Of a stretch of DNA of 64,000 nucleotides, positions 45,278 to 57,577 are shown in pieces. The position numbers were made by a program, and so were the translations under genes. Below the pieces are notes generated by a model. That model saw nothing but the letters and a program-made list of their open reading frames with translations, had not been told where the DNA came from and made no database searches. Location of the stretch: contig CM068592.1 of NCBI GenBank assembly GCA_035048485.1, forward strand, positions 37,456,001 to 37,520,000, written 5' to 3'. This DNA is from Pteria penguin (taxonomy: Eukaryota > Mollusca > Bivalvia > Pterioida > Pteriidae). How positions within the stretch are numbered: position 1 is the stretch's first letter; the number at the start of each line of letters is the position of its first letter.

Positions 45278-46300
45278 GCTCACTAGAGCTTAAAGCTTAA
45301 GTGAGCTTTTGGGATCGCATTTGGTCAGGGATTGGTTTTTAAAATTTAATCATTTTCAACTTCTTTTATAGAACCACTTCAACCAGACTTGACATCCTTG
45401 AATGAAGGGGATTTAAGTTTGTTTATATGAAAGGCCATGTCCCTTTCAATAGGGAGATATAAAAGAAAGTGAAAATAGAGTGGGCATTTTAAAAGCCTTT
45501 TTCTTAAGAACCATAAATCAGAAACTTTATGCATTATCATCATTGTATGGTAAAAAAATATATTTGTTTGAACCATGATCCCAATGGTTTATCATGTATT
45601 TTCTTGTGCATTGTATCTCAACGTGTTTAAATTGGGAAACAAGGGGAATGCCCCTTTGATCATGCGTGTTCTATCTTAATGTGATATACCCCCTTGAGAA
45701 AACAGGAAATTCTAATGATTCTTCTCAAGATCCATCGGACCAATTTCTACCAGAGTCAGCACAGCATTATTTTATGATAATTGCATTTATTAAATGCACT
45801 ATTCAAAGGGAAAATACACATGTACATGAAATATACTCCCACTAGGTTTTCATTAATTATAGAAATTTTCCTCATACATGTATTGGTGATTTTAAGCAGA
45901 TACATTCTTAAGAGGCTTTTTAGCTTTTATCAATAAAAAATCTAAAGAAAATAGGAATGTTGTTACAAAGTTGTTACAAATTTAGTTTGTCGTCTCCATT
46001 TTCAAAATTTTTGACTCAGCTATTAATGGATGTTGCCCATGGACCTCTTCGAAAGGGAAATGATATAAGCGTAAAGAATTTGATTGTAAAAGAAATTTTT
46101 AAGATTTAAATTCAACCTGGCAGAAGTAAAGTTTGCAAGGATTACTACAAGTGGTATTGTAGTTTAGGTAGATCTGATCAGGGTTCATGTAGAGTTGGGG
46201 CAAAGTAGAAGGATATCCTCCTTTATCAAGAAAGCCCCTGTTAAGCCACATAGACTGTACAGCGATCATCTAGATGATTCATATTATTCTAGAAAAAAAA
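45278..46300. mobile_element. Left end of a second AGCTCAC-hairpin repeat
   Basis: Starts with AGCTCACTAGAGCTTAAAGC, TTAAGTGAGCTTTTGGGATC and continues with the CATTTTCAACTTCTTTTATA-type interior. The right boundary is not clear. Confidence 0.5.
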
Positions 46301-46611
46301 AGCCATTTTGCTTTAAGGGTAAATTTTGATGTGAAAGTTTTACTTGAACAAATTCTAAAACTTGTACTTTCTTATTTTATCTGTTTAATCTTAGAAAGTA
46401 AACAGGTACATGCATGTATACATATTAAAAGATATGTTGAATATTCATTCACTATGATGATTTTTCTGAGTCAGCAAGCACTGGTACTTGTACTGTATTA
46501 CAATTTGTTGATGAAATAGAATCATGACTGTAAACACATGTATATGTATATGAAACGTTCAGAAGATCTTCAGTTGAAGATGTTTTCAGTATTTTTTTTT
46601 CTATTTTCAAG

Positions 46612-46730
46612 CTGCTTATGAGGAAGGGAAAATTCTGTCACCAGAGTCATCTATAGAAAAGCTGATGAGCATTCTGCAGAAGGATCAGTTCCGGTCTGGT
46701 GCCCATATTGACTACTATGATGATGCATAA
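46612..46730 (+). CDS. SPR: Sepiapterin reductase, exon 3 and stop
   Basis: Encodes TAYEEGKILSPESSIEKLMS, then ILQKDQFRSGAHIDYYDDA and TAA at 46728. The ..SGAH.D.YD ending is the conserved C-terminus of sepiapterin reductases. The last codons and stop lie in the first unit of a 3' minisatellite. Confidence 0.9.
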
Positions 46731-47340
46731 TACTCTAGGCTGTATTCTGATAATACATAATACTCTAGGCTGTATTCTTATAATATATACCACTCTAGGC
46801 TGTATTCTGATGATGGCTAACTCTCTCTAGACTGTGTTCTGATTATGTGTAACACCCTCTAGACTGTATTCTGATGATGCATATCACCTTAACACACTCT
46901 TGACTGTATTCTGATGACATGTAACACACTCTAGGCTGTATTCTTATGATACTTATCACACTCTTGACTGTATTCTGATGATGCGTAACTCTCTCTAGAC
47001 TGTATTCTGATGATGCGTAACTCTCTCTAGACTGTATTCTGATGATGCGTAACTCTCTCTAGACTGTATTCTGATGATGCATATCACACTCTTGACTGTA
47101 TTCTGATGATGCGTAACTCTCTCTAGACTGTATTCTGATGATGCGTATCACTTTAACACACTCTTGACTGTATTTTGATGATGCATAACTCCAGTAACTT
47201 ACTCTGTGCTATATTTTGGTATCAGTAACTTACTCTAGGCTATATTTTGGTATCGGTAAATTACTCTAGGCTATATTTTGGTATTGGTAACTTACTCTAG
47301 ACCTTATTTTGGTAATTGGTAACTTACGCTAAGCTATGTT
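46715..47340. repeat. 32-bp minisatellite starting at the SPR stop codon
   Basis: About a dozen units of GATGATGCGTAACTCTCTCT plus AGACTGTATTCT, with variants, then a diverged CTTACTCTAGGCTATATTTT series up to about 47340. The first unit overlaps the terminal SPR codons (GATGATGCATAA). Confidence 0.85.
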
Positions 47341-47384
47341 ATGAAAGACTTTACTATATATTGTAAAAGACTAGTTGATATTGT

Positions 47385-47650
47385 GATTCCACATTATGAA
47401 GATGTCTAGTCCATTTTGTGAGGAACTGTAGTACACATTATGAAGATCACTAGTCCATATTGTGAAGGACTGCTGTCTGCATTATAAAGATCATTAGTCC
47501 ATATTGTGAAGGACTGTAGTCCACATTATGAAGATCACTAGTCCATATTGTGAAGGAACTGGGTCCACATTATAAAGATCACTAGTCCATATTGTGAAGG
47601 ATTGTTGTCCACATTATAAAGATCACTAGTCCATATTATGAAGAATAAGT
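47385..47650. repeat. 44-bp minisatellite
   Basis: About six units built on ACTAGTCCATATTGTGAAGG, then a variable segment and CACATTATGAAGATC. Probably in the SPR 3' flank. Confidence 0.8.
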
Positions 47651-47689
47651 CCATATTATTCAGAACTCTAGTTTATTTGGTGAAAGTGT

Positions 47690-48593
47690 ATATTCCATAT
47701 TTTATGCTTTTATATTTACATGTATATTTTAAAGAACTGTAATAATGAAAGTATTCTTTAGTGTTGCTAATTGAATCTGTTGTGAATGATGTATTTTCTT
47801 ATTTATTTATTTATTTATTTATTTTTTTTTTTTGATAGTGATAAATGACTTGTTTGATATAGGCTCATTCATGGAGTAGTCACTTGCATATAAATAACTG
47901 TCATATGTAGAGAGTGAGAGAGCTCTAACCAAGGGCAGGTAACCTTATTTAATACTCTATTAACTTTAGTCTATATTGCCATATTGTAAGCGTTAAGGGA
48001 TTTGTTTCATATGTTGATGACCTCTTAAATTAATCTACAGTTTAATTGGCTGTGAACGGTATAATATGGAGATTTGTTTTATTAAAATGCAGGGATATCA
48101 TATAAATAAATTACAATGAATTGTGGTTTGTTTGTTTTTATTAAATTTGCAAAGCAAGGAAAAAGTCTCTTAGACTATGACAACACTAACTACATGTCTA
48201 GACAGTGCAACCTTTTATGTTTTATATGCTCTCTGTAGATTAGCATTTAATCCAGTCTTGGACATTGAGTCGAGTTCATAGAGATTAGCATTTAATCCAG
48301 TCTTGGACACTGAGTCGAGTTCATAGAGATTAGTATTTAATCCATTTCATACCCATTGATACGGTAGGTATGTGACGTAGATGTGTCAGTGATCATTTAG
48401 TTCTTAGGAGCTGAGTATAGACGTATATATTCTGTGGGAATGTTGCAGATACTCCGCCTCCACCGCCCTCTCCCCCCTTTCAGTTGCCATTGCTAGACAC
48501 CCTATTCCAAGATAAACAATTGAAATTTCTATGGATCTTTTATTGCAGTGATCATAGCAAATTCAATACTGAAAAAGTAACGGCATGAATTAT
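47690..48593. other. Intergenic stretch between convergent genes
   Basis: Contains a 45-base tandem repeat (AGATTAGCATTTAATCCAGT..GAGTTCATAG) in about 2.3 copies at 48238-48342. No gene is seen. Confidence 0.5.
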
Positions 48594-48788
48594 CTATATA
48601 CTGGTGTTTTCAATTTCAATTACAGGATCATTGTCATTTACTAGCTGGTATTGCCTTATAATGTTTGGTAAGGCGTGGTCGGTCTCCACAGTTCTTGTTT
48701 GGTCAAGAAATTCATGTACAGATTTTCCCGGACTCTCTATGACAATGTCAGTGTGACATTTCCGATATGTTGTATGCTTCTTAAGTGT
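48594..48788 (-). CDS. Possible terminal exon of a minus-strand gene
   Basis: From an acceptor-like TTATACAG just above 48788, the minus strand is open for 64 codons to TAG at 48594-48596: TLKKHTTYRKCHTDIVIESP, then a polar stretch, ending DPVIEIENTSI. An alternative acceptor (TTTTAAAG) would start at 48797. The polar, Ser/Thr-rich make-up and the starting basic helix would suit the cytoplasmic tail of the class B GPCR whose exons lie upstream on the same strand. The TM7 exon between was not found, so the link is a guess. Confidence 0.4.
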   Translation of the reverse strand, partial: TLKKHTTYRKCHTDIVIESPGKSVHEFLDQTRTVETDHALPNIIRQYQLVNDNDPVIEIENTSI

Positions 48789-49004
48789 CTGTATAACCTT
48801 TAAAACAATTGTAATGCCTTTGTTGCATTATACGCCCAATATGAGGGTAGTACTACGTAGTTAAGTAACCATTAATATTAGTCATACAATACCTGTATAC
48901 GAAAAAGTCTACGAAAATGTTTGAATTACATTTAGCCCTTAAGGAGGTCGTGGTACACTTATCTAGATGACATGCATTACACATATATTGCTATGAGAGA
49001 ACTG

Positions 49005-49260
49005 AGTGATTATTGTTTTAACGTCACTCAACGATTATTTCACATTTACAAGTATGGTGACGGCATCTGCTAGATGTACTCTGTAGAAATTTATACCTAT
49101 GCAACGGACCCGCCCGAACCAGTGAGGCCGGGTCTTTTACGTGATATGGGACCTCAGTATTTACTGTCTCATCGGAAAGACAAGACACGGGTGCACCCAT
49201 CATAGTGGGAGTCGGATCGGTCATGAGTCGATCACCCCAACCCCACGAGGCACACCGACT
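49005..49260 (-). mobile_element. Diverged V-domain SINE, minus strand
   Basis: Recognisable on the minus strand from CGTGTCTTGTCTTTCCGATG, AGACAGTAAATACTGAGGTC, CGGGTCCGTTGCATAGG and CAGATGCCGTCACCATAC. The head is degraded. Confidence 0.7.
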
Positions 49261-51480
49261 TGCTCTTAGAGGGAGGTTGTGAGTGAATTTCACAGCTGTA
49301 TCCGTAATGAGGGAAAGTTCCAAAACAGGTGGACCTACTTTGAACAATGAAATAGGTCATAGTGCACCACTCCAGCTGAAATGCACACTCAACCTTTATT
49401 TCCTTCACATGTGAACTAAATCTGTATTCGCTGAGATTATGGTTGTGACTAACTTTCAGGGCTGTATCTCTATCCATAATGAAAAAATAAATCCGGATAA
49501 ACTGTTCGGCTTACTTTTTTGAAAGTAGATAAAGTGCTTCAATCAAAATGAAATGCGAATTGAACTTGTATTTTTCTGAGAGGAAGGTTTTGACCAAATT
49601 TCAAGGTAATAATTTAAAAAGTCTGGAAAATTGTTTGACCTACTTTACGCCATTGTACACTTTTATACATTGTGACAAAATCTCAACACTACACATTTAT
49701 TCGTTACAGAAAAAGGTCTGTAGGCATTGCCAGGACGGACAGCACCATAACACTGTACGTCCCGTCTTACGACGAATGTATAAAAATGACAGTCATCAGT
49801 TATAACAACTCTCTCTGAAAGTTGAAATATTTTCATTGTTAATAACGTACCTTTCTGTAAACGAATACAAATATAATCAATTTTGTCAGTTTTCTTACCT
49901 CTTCATTACTGAGACAAAATAGAATAGACACACACGCTCCCTGCAAACAAAAAGAAGACAACACAAACAAAAACAAAGCATTGAAAAATGATGAAGAAGC
50001 AGGGATCTTAGCAAGATATGCATTAAGTTCAAGGACGATATGTAGAGTTGTACAAAGTTTTAGGATGAATTAGCACATGTAACTTTGTTATTGTACTATT
50101 ACGGCGCGTTTGCACACAGCAGACACATTCTTCTATAACACGTAGTTGTTTCTCTATGTAAAGATAGCCATTGAGTCTGAATTATTAGTCTGCTCTCCGA
50201 TATAACCATCACTATGGATATATAATTCAAAGCTTAATAAAACCAATACCATTTGGCTACAGATCCAGACCTATCACAGCATAAACATGTCTACAAATAT
50301 TAGCAGTGACTTCTCAAAATGTTTAATGAATTGAAAGTCCCAACGATTTCCATCACTTTTATTCAATATTCAATATTGTTATTTTTTTTTTTCTTTTTAT
50401 TTTGTTTTGCTTTTTATCTTTTCTTCTTTAAGGTTTTTGGTTTCTTCTTGTTTTTTATTTTCTTCGTTGTTTGATACTTGATAACTAGATAAGTCATTCC
50501 GGTTCCTCACATAGACAGCCAGTGAGATTGTCCACATTACAGACTTTTGGTATGTAAATAATGGAGTAACAAATGAAATTAAGCTCTTGTTCAGGATTGT
50601 CGTCCTTGACGTAGCTATACTATTGATTGCCTGGCTTACAATGTATTGAAAATGTGGTTGCGTAATCAAGATCGATTTCCATGTGTTACATTAAAAATTT
50701 AAAGCATGTATAATTTTAAGCTTAATATTTATAACAGTCTATGAATTTTAATTGAAATTATATTTATTCATGAACACTTGAGTAAATCTTTAAATTGCAC
50801 AGAATTCCTATTTATTTGTGCTTACGTGTTAGCTACCTTAGTCAATATATAACCATCATAGTATGCTTCTTGTGATACTTTGAACACCTTCAATGAATTA
50901 TCCAAATGACCTTTTTCTTGGCAATATTCATACCAAAGGAACCAAGGAACCCCAAATTTAAGTCCGTCCATGAGTGATTACGCAAAACTATAAATCAGTT
51001 ACTTTAATATATATACTATTAACAGTCAGTTTCCTCTTCTTCTTAAAGCTTATATAGTAATGCGAGATGTCGTAGAATCCATGAATCACTCAATTCATCA
51101 AATATCTTTGATTGACTTTTAATATACTGCTTAACAGTTCGCCGCGGGATGTGGACCCAGTGAAAGTAGACTTTTATTTATTTATAGTTGATTGGTTATG
51201 TTCCCCCGGCGTGATTGCAGCTTATGGCCTTAACCTCCAATATGGAGAATAATAGGAAGCGATTACGGGACAGAAATTAATTTATTATCAATTTTTTTTC
51301 TATATAATTTACTGATTGTCATTAATGGATTCAGCTAAAAGCAATGCTAAATCAGTAAACAATTCATTACAATGTGTGGCTCCAGAGGGTAAAGCCCCGT
51401 CTGTTCTTGGTATAGGTAAATCGCCGCGAAGGCAGCAAAACTGCGGAAAACGGTTAGAAATAAACAGGACTGCATATATA
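49261..51480. other. Probable GPCR intron or 3' region, no exon found
   Basis: About 49260-49560 is a two-fold diverged repeat (GTGAGTGAATTTCACAGCTG-like). A minus-strand frame at 50669-50397 is long, but its second half is a low-complexity Lys/Glu tract and I see no domain. No TM7-type segment was located. Confidence 0.4.
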
Positions 51481-51540
51481 GGGCTGCATGTTAATGGGTA
51501 GATTAGTTATCATAAAGTTAAATGTTAATGAAAAATAGAA

Positions 51541-51665
51541 TCTACCGCTATTGTCCGGTGGTGACAGAGAAATCAACCAACCCGAGTGTTAAATTAGCTT
51601 AGTCCATGCCGAGGCTTGCCGAGGGTTAGTTGATTTCTCTGTCACCACCGGACAATAGCGGTAGA
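51541..51665. mobile_element. Near-perfect 43-bp foldback
   Basis: The arm at 51541-51583 begins TCTACCGCTATTGTCCGGTG. The arm at 51623-51665 is its reverse complement with one mismatch in 43. The spacer is 39 bases and contains CCGAGGCTTGCCGA. A stable cruciform or hairpin, probably a MITE. It interrupts the 34-bp tandem array on either side. Confidence 0.85.
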
Positions 51666-51898
51666 TTATTTTTTCTCCCATTCAATAATTTGCTCCTAAA
51701 TTTGTCATTTTCCCTTTCGTTTTGTTGGAAAATGAACAAAAGTTAGGTTGCTTGACTTTGACGTATGTCGTGTTTGCTTATGACGTCATGATAACTTTGA
51801 GCGCGAATTAGGTCGTGTAGCTTATCTTCCACCCCCTGTGGGAGACAGGGTGATCATTTTGCAGTAAATATGAGAATAACTCTGTGAATATGGGAGAA

Positions 51899-52190
51899 TA
51901 GAGAAGTTATCACAGGGCTACATGTTAATGAATAGAGAAATTATCATAGGGCTACATGTTAATGGGTAGATTAGTTATCATAGAGCTAAATGTTAATGAA
52001 TAGAGAAGTTATCATAGGGCTACATGTTAATGAATAGAGAAGTTATCATAGGGCTGCATGTTAATGAATACAGAGAAGTTATCATAGGGCTACATGTTAA
52101 TGAATAGAGAAGTTATCATAGGGCTACATGTTAATGGGTATAGAAGTTATCATAGGGCAATATGTTAATAAATATAGAAGTTTCTATGAA
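51899..52190. repeat. 34-bp minisatellite
   Basis: About eight units of AGAGAAGTTATCATAGGGCT plus ACATGTTAATGAAT. Stray units also lie at 51470-51530, left of the foldback. Confidence 0.85.
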
Positions 52191-52849
52191 AAGGAGTATC
52201 ACTTGATGTCTCCTATACATTTCCATAAAAAGAGAGATCCTCGATAGAAGAAAAACACAAAAAAGATACTTCACCGAGGCTTTTCATTTTCAAACTTTGC
52301 CTTATTTGAACTAACCCTCAGTCTGCAGAAATGTGCTTGATGAAAATATTTTAACCCTTGATATATAGAATACTGGACCATTAACTAAACTGTAATTTTG
52401 TTTCTGGTGAACAAAGAGTCGATAAAGAGCATTTTAACCTATAAGATGTAACCGGCAAAATGTCCACTCAGAAACCGATATTTCATATAATTATGACGTA
52501 AGTCGCCCACATAAAAGTGCCCAAATCGAAAACAATGAATGTGGTAGTTGACTAAATGCAAACCGTGTTTTAGTATTTGCGATACTCCGTATTGCCGAGA
52601 CTGTACACCGTATACAACCTATAATATACCGACTATCTTTACTCCGAGACATCACACTCAAACCTGGAGAGGAGTCTGACAGTAATCAGTGTATCTAATA
52701 ATCGTCGATTAACAAGTGACAACTATATAGAAAGTATCAAGACAAGAGCATAACTCTCGTTTTCATCTTATTTTCAATTTCGTCCCGACTATTTCGATCA
52801 GGCTCCGTTTCTCGTGGTACTCGAAAAGCGTGCACCTACCTTTACTTAC
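52191..52849. other. GPCR intron sequence
   Basis: Nothing beyond the donor site (GTAAGT, minus strand) at its right edge. Confidence 0.4.
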
Positions 52850-52976
52850 CTGATATGAAATGACTACAGCTCTGATGACGTCGTACACAAAAGTATTTTG
52901 TTTCGGTTCAAAGGGCATAATGAAATATTGGATTCCTAGTAGCGGAATCAGAATTAAACAAGCTCTGGCGGTGCGC
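52850..52976 (-). CDS. Class B (secretin-family) GPCR exon: TM6 to TM7
   Basis: Minus-strand exon between acceptor TTCTTTTGCAG and donor GTAAGT. It starts in phase 2 and reads RTARACLILIPLLGIQYFIM, PFEPKQNTFVYDV, IRAVVISYQ. The A...LILIPLLGI string is the TM6 hallmark of secretin-type receptors, and the exon ends at the SYQ position before TM7, where vertebrate class B genes also splice. The PLLGIQ..P..P pattern is closest, from memory, to calcitonin/CGRP-type receptors; I do not assign a ligand. These receptors couple peptide hormones to G proteins at the plasma membrane. Confidence 0.8.
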
Positions 52977-54147
52977 CTGCAAAAGAAAACAAAAATATCC
53001 AATTAATTGATTAATTTAATTAGACATTTTGTATATCAAAAGTTTTAATGAAATACCCAATCAAACTGTTATCGATCAAACTATGAACACACTGAATTAA
53101 ATGAATAAAACGTCGATGGATTTGTTTGTTTATCAGTAACTGAAAAACATTAATATTCGGCACTTCGTACTGCTTTGTGCTGCTTAGGAGTTTTGCATCA
53201 GGACAAAGAAAAACAATCAATAAATGAAAATGCAACAAAAAGGCAAAAACGAAAATCACTCTCAAAGCAATGTTATCAGTAACCTCTACTTAAAATATGC
53301 AAATACCATTCTTATACCTAAATGTAATATCTACTAAAATAACTGAATTTGGCGCAGGCAATTTTTTCAACTTCGGTTTTATAAGCTATAAAATCTATAA
53401 CACGTCGTTATTTTTTCTCTCTGGATTATTTCCGTCCCAAAAACAAATGCTCTCGTATAGAAGATATTCAGAATCGCGGCATGAAGACAAATAATAGGCA
53501 TGTAAGTGATTTATATCAGCTTATTTTTTGACACAATCTTAATTGTGCATGGTAAACCATTTGCACAATACTTGAGAAAAACAAATTACAGCTTATGTTC
53601 CAATATATATATCCAGAGGTATTGTTTCCGCTTTAGAAAATGTGGGGCAAAGCGCATAAAGACGTGTGTGTGGGTGTTGATAATCGGAGGGTTCTACTAA
53701 TGGTGTTTTGTATTGGAAAAACATCATGGAATTACGAAATAGCGATCTCAGGATTATATCAAGCATTTTCTAAGATAGTTAATCGATGATTACTTATCAA
53801 GTTTACCATTTTGTACTATACAAATAACCTTGCTAGATATAGGTTCTTAGTAATTCCGATTAGCAATTGAGGAAAAACAATATCAAAATGCGCATAAAGT
53901 TTTAAAATGTATTGGAGGACTGGAGTTAAGTCACTAGAGACAAAGTAAAGTTTTGTTTTCAAATTTGAATCATGTTTTATGTTATGGAAATGTTTGGTTT
54001 ACCTGGAGTCCGACCAAATTTCTTCGTGAAAAGAGTTTCTACTAACATTGACTTATGTACTGATATTATAATCTTGTCATTGTTTATTGTAGTCTTCCAT
54101 ATAACTGAGTTCTATTCAAATGTTTTGATATTTAGTGCAATTCTTAC
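52977..54147 (-). other. GPCR intron
   Basis: About 1.2 kb between two class B GPCR exons, donor GTAAGA, acceptor TTGCAG. No other features are supported. Confidence 0.6.
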
Positions 54148-54233
54148 CTGTAATTCGAACATTCATTGGAATTTATTGCTCTAAGTTTTGATAGGAGAAC
54201 TCTTAGGATATTAAAAAGAAACAGCGCATTCAG
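54148..54233 (-). CDS. Class B GPCR exon: TM5 and third intracellular loop
   Basis: An 86-base exon after acceptor CTTATTTTACAG. It reads LNALFLFNILRVLLSKLRA then INSNECSNYR, ending in phase 2 (AG|G), which joins exactly to the 52976 exon. The N..R.L..KLR motif at the end of TM5 and the N..E..Y(R/K) loop are typical of secretin-family receptors. Exons for the N-terminal hormone-binding domain and TM1-TM4 were not found in the window. They would have to lie to the right, beyond the LINE. Confidence 0.75.
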
Positions 54234-55539
54234 CTGTAAAATAAGATATACAGCTGTAATCAAACGTGCACTGTCAACAAATTGAAAATTTAAAAGACAG
54301 ACAATACATAGAAAAAATCGAAAAGTCATAAAATAACATGACACTAGGAGTAGAGTTTCTCATGATTAAAATCCCCGGTTTTATTCTTCTCCAAGTATTA
54401 CCGTACTTTTTACTGGATATCTCTGTTACAATTAATGTCTGTGACATAAAAGCAAGAAGTCACGAACTATTATTATTTCAAAGCCTATATGTAGCTCTGT
54501 AGTAAATTGTGGAACCCATTATACACCGTATACGGCTTATAGATTACAGCAAAATTCTTTGGCAGGCAAAGAGACATAATCGGTGACACTGTGATAAAGA
54601 ATGCTGGATAGCATACATCACAAACAATATATTTAATGAATGATATCTTTCAATCGATTCCTGAACTGTTTCTTAGTTCTGTTATCATCTCCTATTGTCA
54701 GCAAAGACAAGTTGGGTATGAGTTCTTATTAAATGAGTTAATGTTTATCAGTTTTTGTGGTACCGATACTTGTTTGTGAACTTTCACGAAAATAACACCA
54801 TACACAACTAAATCCCCCAAAAATGGTAATCTAAGATTGGCATTGATCATCGTTTATATTATCATGTTTATATAAAGTTTCGTAAGTACATGCTTGATTG
54901 TATTGTGTTTCAAACATGTTTACTGTTCGAAACAATAAAGCGATTTTATCAGACCTTAGTATTTTAGTGTTCATAAAGCATAATCCATAGTGATGGTTAT
55001 AGATATTTTGTTATATAAGGCCACACCGGGAAAACTACACGCATAAGGCGACGGTTACACAGATACAGTGCAGGATTTGACAAAAAAAAAAAAAATAAAT
55101 AAATAAAAAGAAAACCTGCTAAGAGTTTAATATTAATTCATTTCCTATTATGAGTTAGCATGCAGGTATAACCAACGTGGATGGACTATGGACTAGGTTG
55201 GAAACCAAGTGTAAACTAAATTTTAGGATCAAAGCCAATAAGAAGTTAAGAGAGGTTACTAAGTATATATTTTGATGGGCAGAAAGTGGAGAATTACCTT
55301 AAAGCTTGTCTCTCACCATAAAAGTTAGGCTGAGATGTTTCGAAAAAAGTATTACAGGGAGTGAAGTAAACCTAGGTCAACCTCGCTCCTGTATATTTTA
55401 TGAATACTGAATGAACGTCTAACCCAAATACTCTCACTCACCAAATAAAAGGAATGTCAAATAGACAAACCGTGACAATTAACTAGGGACTACCTGCACG
55501 GACGGTAAATATGGCTGTACCAAACGTATGAAAACATTA
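54234..55539. other. Presumed GPCR intron, featureless
   Basis: No exon could be supported. A poly(A)/(AAAT)n tract lies at about 55080-55110. Confidence 0.4.
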
Positions 55540-55610
55540 AGGTTTTTTTGTGTGCTGGTCCTTGGTGATTTGTGTCATACAGCTTTGTCGGATGTCTTCT
55601 GTTTTCTCAC
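55540..55610 (+). mobile_element. PLE 3' terminal scrap
   Basis: TGTGCTGGTCCTTGGTGATT..ACAGCTTTGTCGGATGTCTTC matches the tail end only. Confidence 0.65.
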
Positions 55611-55794
55611 TATGCATATACATCGATAATTAACATTTATAGCACTAGAGGAATTCAATTATGTACATTTTTATATTTATTTACTTCCTTTACGACAATT
55701 AATTATTCGTTTTTTATTTCATTTTTGACAGGTATTATACAATACGGATGCAAGTCTACATGGCTACTGTAACATGCATATGTTATTAGAATCA

Positions 55795-57100
55795 TAAGAG
55801 AAAACAGAAGACATCTGACAAAGCTGTATGACACAAATCACCAAGGACCTGTACACAAAAATGATAACAGTAGAATATACACGGTTACGATACCGACTTA
55901 GGACGGTCAATTGAAGTAACAAACTCCACTGAATTGGTGTGGTTAACCAGTTTACCGGCACCCATCTTCCCATCCACCGCAAAAGCAACACAATCCAAGG
56001 ACATGCATTTAAAAATCTATCAATAATCCTCCATACAGAGAACAAGGTTTCTCAAGGAGAGAGGTCATAAAAATTTACTACACACGAAAAAATTATAGAA
56101 TAATAAGTTGCTATCAAAAATATGTAAGGAGACATCAACATACGTAAACCGTGCTATGCCCGCCTGTAAGCGAGCTCAGATCCTTGACCAACAGGAGTTC
56201 CGACTATCAGTCAGAGGGGACGAGGATCAGGACCTAGTCTCCTCTGAAAAGGTTTGGACAAGGCCCGCCAGAGAGCCCCCACCGCCCTGTTAGTCAGCGT
56301 GCAACGTTCAAGTAAAAATTTGGAATGGGAAATTTCTCTGGATACATATTGTTGAAAAGTTACATTTCCGAATTTAGATAAAATGTCTGATTAAGATCTA
56401 TAGACTGTACCAAAAGTTTTTCGAAGTTTATGATATTTATAATCTTGAGTAAGAAGTTTAAAAGTAATCTGAGAAATATTTTTTCGTGAAAATCCAAAAC
56501 GTTAGTGCAGGCTCTAGAAAACCGAACCAATTGACTAATATAAATACCATTTGATGGAAGTCAGGGGGCATCTCCATCTAGATAAGGGAAATTTACAATA
56601 GGAAATCCAAAGTCATCACGTTTATCATATATGTTGCTTTGAATATTGTTGTTAGTGATTTTAATATTTAAGTCCAAAAAAGGTGTTTCCTGGTCGGAAG
56701 TATTGACTTTGAATAATTATAGTTTAGATGGATAAATGTCAGATATACAGTTTTGAAACTCAGGGTTGAAAATAAATCTGCTATAGGGGAAGCGCAGTTA
56801 GTGTCCATAGGAATCCCAATAATCTGTTGATAAGTCTTGCCATTATATTGTACATAAATATTATCCATCAAAAATGTGATGGCATGTCACAACTCAGTAC
56901 AAGTCCAATATTTATAATTATCATATTGCTTGTTAGAGTAAAATTCAGATGTAACTGAGGTACAAAGGTATGATTTAGACTCTCTGTTGAAACACCAGCG
57001 TATGAGAGACAAGAATTTGGTTTTGGTTAAGTCATGAGTCATAACATGAGTCATAACATGACTTGATTAAGTCATAACATGATCCACCACAGTGTATAGG
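55795..57100 (-). mobile_element. Penelope-like RT remnant and tail, minus strand
   Basis: The minus strand has an RT piece at 56871-56668 (MDNIYVQYNGKTYQQIIGIP then MDTNCASPIADLF, with MG changed to MD). Fragments of the C-terminal region follow (ISQLVRF-like at about 56530), then the tail: TTTGGACAAGG-type block, GGAGTTCCGACT-like, and terminal GATGTCTTCTGTTTTCTC near 55798. Truncated and broken. The LINE has inserted just to its right, at 57146. Confidence 0.8.
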
Positions 57101-57128
57101 AGAGGTAAGGGGCTTGTTTGGCTAAACA

Positions 57129-57145
57129 TTCCCACTTCTTGTCTT
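57129..57145. repeat. LINE target-site duplication, 3' side
   Basis: TTCCCACTTCTTGTCTT, identical to 63467-63483. It abuts the poly(T) that represents the LINE poly(A) tail. Confidence 0.9.
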
Positions 57146-57577
57146 TTTTTTTTTTTATTATTGAAATACACATATCACACATTACAAAAGACATAACACA
57201 AGCACATTTACAATTATGAAATAAGTCGAAAAACTGTTTGGTATCTCAGTAGGATACTTACAATTCAAACACATGAAGAATCCATACACACAAACACACA
57301 CAAACACACTCATACAAGACCCTTATAAATTATAATATATACCAATATATTTCTTTATATCATTTCAGTAAAAGAGGTTATGAAAACATGTTCAAAAATA
57401 AATGCACATAATGGTTATTTCAAATGTATATACATGTAGTACACCCATCCAGGTAAATATGCATTAGGTATTACTTAACATACATAAATATACAACAATT
57501 CAAACACCAATTTTTTCCAATTTAAAGTAATCTGAAGACAAATTCTATCAAAAGCATTATTGTCTTTGTGATTAGAC

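Larger units (their letters stand above)
38658..46611 (+). other. Sepiapterin reductase intron 2 (8 kb)
   Basis: GTAAAG to TATTTTCAAG. It carries a partial SINE at 39856 and dispersed repeats at 40897-43350, 43974-44470 and 45278 onward. The parts at 38700-39850 and 44471-45277 hold nothing I can name. Confidence 0.85.

Noticed and set aside
46715..47650. CRISPR-like array of direct repeats
   Set aside because: Units are contiguous minisatellites without unique spacers, in a eukaryotic gene's 3' flank.
49690..49803. Possible + strand exon after TTCGTTACAG (KKVCRHCQDGQHHN...)
   Set aside because: Acceptor-like start and a short Cys/His-rich peptide, but no donor, partner exon or family match.
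50397..50669. Minus-strand frame considered as the GPCR TM7 exon
   Set aside because: No secretin-family TM7 motif, the second half is a Lys/Glu low-complexity tract, and splice sites are weak.
53020..53265. Hydrophobic minus-strand frame of 81 codons
   Set aside because: Falls in the intron between two phase-matched GPCR exons and resembles no receptor segment.
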